Positions 62,006 through 64,000 of a stretch of DNA of 64,000 nucleotides are shown here, piece after piece. Under the pieces are notes generated by a model. It was not told the origin of the DNA. It did no database searches and saw nothing but the letters and a program-made list of their open reading frames with translations. The stretch is taken from NCBI GenBank assembly GCA_002914845.1, contig JXTC01000246.1, forward strand, positions 184,254-248,253, in the 5' to 3' direction. The translations under genes and the position numbers were made by a program. Numbering within the stretch: position 1 is the first letter of the stretch; each line of letters starts with the position of its first letter. This stretch comes from Trema orientale (taxonomy: Eukaryota > Streptophyta > Magnoliopsida > Rosales > Cannabaceae).

Positions 62006-62160
62006 CTCTCTTTCTATCTCTCTCTCTCTCTCCTCCTTTCTCTCTCTCTCTTTTCTCTCTAGTAAATCCCTAGACCCAAATCTCTGTCTCATAAACGAAG
62101 AAAATGAAATCTCCTCGGTTCAATTCGATGGCTAAGCCTGGTTTGTTCTTTCAATCCTAA
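62006..62160 (+). pseudogene. CT-rich leader and first exon of an unidentified gene
   Basis: CTCTCT-rich DNA, then AAATCCCTAGACCCAAATCTC, a well-formed start context (GAAGAAAATGAAATC, ATG at 62104) and the frame MKSPRFNSMAKPG. GTTTGTTC follows as a possible donor, or the frame ends in a stop at 62158-62160. No further exon is recognised downstream, where a transposon-like segment begins about 450 bp later. It is either the orphan 5' end of a truncated gene or a captured leader. The protein is not recognised. Confidence 0.35.
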
Positions 62161-62559
62161 GTCCATCTTATCTCAATCTAATTGAACATAATGGGTACTA
62201 CTGCTAGTAGCATTGGACTGGATTTCTTGTTCGCACATGGTCCCAAGCTTCCACTGTCCACATCATTGAGTTCAGGTCCAAATAATGAAATTTCTTGAAG
62301 TATTGAAAAAATGAATTCTTCTCATTGGAACAGAAACGGAATGTTTACAATTATGGTATTTGTTCCAATAATTGTTGTTCTCCAATTGAGGTTTGGCGTG
62401 TACATTTAAGTGATAGAAACATGAGTAGAGCCAAAAATAATGTATGTACTAAGTTTTTAGACTATATGGATAAGATCGTGATCGATTATTATGTTAAATA
62501 ATTCTACTATATTGATTTACTCATCTGCTTATGTTTTATATTGTTAAGTTAGTAATTTT

Positions 62560-62597
62560 TAGTTACTACTGTGTTAGTAATTTTTAGTTACTACTGT
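62560..62597. repeat. 28-bp tandem duplication
   Basis: TTAGTAATTTTTAGTTACTA plus CTGTG is repeated twice in succession. Confidence 0.85.
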
Positions 62598-62616
62598 GTA
62601 TGTAAATTTGTATTTA

Positions 62617-63098
62617 TACTACCAGAAAAACAATACGTCGGCAAAATATACTTTTCCCGACAGGTTATATATCTATGTTCTATTTTATTTGTAATATTTT
62701 GTGTATGTCATAAATAATATTTGTAAAAATTCAAGGAGTAATCATAAATATATTAAAAAAAAAAAGACCCTGAAAATATTGTACCATAGTACTTCTAGAG
62801 CACCTTAATAAAAAAATGCCTATCAGGATTCCAAGGGGCTTAAAAAATGCCTTGGTAGATCTACCAATTCGCTTATTAGGAGTTTTGTTATCTAGGAGAT
62901 AGTAAGGCACTTAATAAGCGCCTTAATAGACCTATCACGACACCTGATAGGCGTCTTAGTATCTCTAGGTACCAAGGTGCTTACTAGACACCGTGATAGC
63001 CGGAGGCCTATTATGGCATTCAGAATTACGGCACTTTCTCGAGCGTCATGATAGGTCTTTCAAGGCGAGCACCTTGAAAGACCCATTTTGTTGTAGTG
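62617..63098. mobile_element. CACTA-like non-autonomous element
   Basis: The right end ATTTTGTTGTAGTG (complement CACTACAACAAAAT) at 63085-63098 is a standard CACTA terminus. The left end TACTACCAGAAAAACAATAC at 62617 is a one-base variant of CACTACCAGAAAAA. Between them, GCGCCTTAATAG/CCTATCA/GGCACTTA words repeat in both orientations (62800-63075) as subterminal repeats. Length is about 480 bp with no transposase. The two ends are not identical, and the 3-bp target duplication is uncertain (TTA versus ATA). Confidence 0.6.
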
Positions 63099-63878
63099 AT
63101 AGCACGTAATACATTAGGTTCCAGCTGCCAGGGGATCAGAAGTTCTATGTGAGCTTCCCATTCAGGGATGCCCTTATACGTAACCATTTGTTTATGCATA
63201 AAAGTTTCTCTATACATATGCAACTAGCACAACAAATTATCTTCGTTTAAATGTCAGTACCAAATTTTGTTATCCATTTAAAGATTAAAAACGTAGTTGA
63301 TCTAGTTTACTTTCAAATTTAATATCTCAATTACATAAGAGGCTTATATTCTCACCTCTATTAATTGATAATTGGTACTACTAAACCTTCCTCTTTAAAT
63401 ATAGCAAATAGAGAATAATTGGAAATTAAAGGGCATGCAAGATGGGATTAATGGTTCTTATAACCAGTTAAAAGAGACCGACCGTTATGTCCGTTAATTC
63501 CAGGGGAACTACTAAAAAAAGAACCAAAACGAAACATACATACCTCATTTGAAGCCCTAGCTTGATTGCAGGAAACAAATAAAACAAACTAATAATAATA
63601 AAACAAAAAAAAAAAACACCAAAACTCCAATTATAGAAGAACACATTGAAAAAGGAAGAATTAATTGTATCCCATTTTCTTCAAAAATCATTTGCTTAAA
63701 AGAAAAACAGAACACAGAAGTCTTTTTTCTGCTCAAACCTCCTCACCCAGGAGGGATGGAGATAGAAAAGAGACCATTAACAAAGAAACCAAAACCTAAT
63801 AATAAAAATTACAATCTTTTTCTATCCTCCTTGCCATCACCTCATCGTCCGTACCATCATCACTATCATTATCCCTCG
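63099..63878 (+). promoter_or_regulatory. Upstream region and leader of the receptor-kinase gene
   Basis: AT-rich DNA becomes pyrimidine-rich after about 63815 (CTTTTTCTATCCTCC, then CATCATCACTATCATTATCC), as in a plant 5' leader. A clear TATA box cannot be fixed. Nothing else is seen. Confidence 0.4.
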
Positions 63879-64000
63879 ATGGCTCTCCTCCTGGTCGTCT
63901 TAATTGTCTTACCCTTTCGTCTTCACGTCCCCGCCGTCTCCGCCGCCGCCGCTACCGCCGCCTTTATCCCGCAAGACAACTTCCTCATCGACTGCGGGGC
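63879..64000 (+). CDS. Malectin-type receptor-like kinase (CrRLK1L family), N-terminus only
   Basis: The window ends after about 40 codons: MALLLVVLIVLPFRL (hydrophobic signal-peptide core), an Ala-rich cleavage region (SAAAATAA), then FIPQDNFLIDCGA. The F-x-P-x-DNxLIxCG block marks the start of the first malectin-like domain of plant CrRLK1L receptors (FERONIA/THESEUS/HERKULES relatives). These sense cell-wall state or RALF peptides at the plasma membrane and signal through a cytosolic Ser/Thr kinase. The subfamily member cannot be told from this stretch. The local sequence is GC-rich (GCCGCCGCC runs), in sharp contrast to the AT-rich upstream DNA. The rest of the gene lies beyond the window. 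Confidence 0.8.
   Translation, partial: MALLLVVLIVLPFRLHVPAVSAAAATAAFIPQDNFLIDCG

Overview
The window is nuclear DNA of a flowering plant, and a dicot is most likely. The evidence is AT-rich intergenic sequence, genes with many short GT-AG introns, plant-specific families (a YSK dehydrin, a plastid-type histidinol-phosphate phosphatase, a CrRLK1L-type receptor kinase start) and abundant plant transposon relics. The species cannot be named from the sequence. All exon limits below come from reading splice sites and checking that codon phase closes across every intron.

Layout. 1-8 kb: intergenic DNA with small inverted-repeat elements and a broken LINE. 8-11.9 kb (+): a RING-type zinc-finger protein gene. 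13.8-15.4 kb (+): a Y3SK2 dehydrin gene with ABA-response-type promoter boxes. 18.3-22.5 kb (+): a nine-exon IMPL2/HISN7-type phosphatase gene of histidine synthesis. 23.8-27.0 kb (-): a ten-exon RPT4 gene (26S proteasome ATPase), converging tail to tail with the phosphatase gene. 28.9-29.5 kb: a non-autonomous DNA element. 31.5-43.5 kb (-): a decayed Ty3/gypsy retrotransposon with an extra RNase H domain. Its gag end has been amplified, together with a captured cellular fragment, into an approximately 2.6-kb tandem array. 44.5-47.2 kb (+): a third copy of the captured fragment, followed by a broken SPO11/TOP6A-family gene. 48.4-49.2 kb: an unusual cluster of short TTGAC-GTCAA palindromes. 50.8-53.6 kb: a CACTA-type terminus, degenerate tandem repeats and a foldback element. 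54.2-57.5 kb (+): a fourteen-exon, strongly diverged enolase-like gene. 59.4-63.1 kb: several small elements, including a SINE with a 17-bp target duplication and a CACTA-like element. 63.9-64 kb (+): the first codons of a malectin-type receptor-like kinase.

The four conserved genes serve unrelated household or stress roles and do not form a cluster. The most notable item is the enolase-like gene. Its reading frame is intact over about twelve enolase-homologous exons, but the substrate loop and several catalytic residues are missing or changed, and the N- and C-termini are replaced. It looks like a neofunctionalised pseudoenzyme rather than a simple pseudogene. The second is the retrotransposon and gene-fragment array with its SPO11/TOP6A-like relic.
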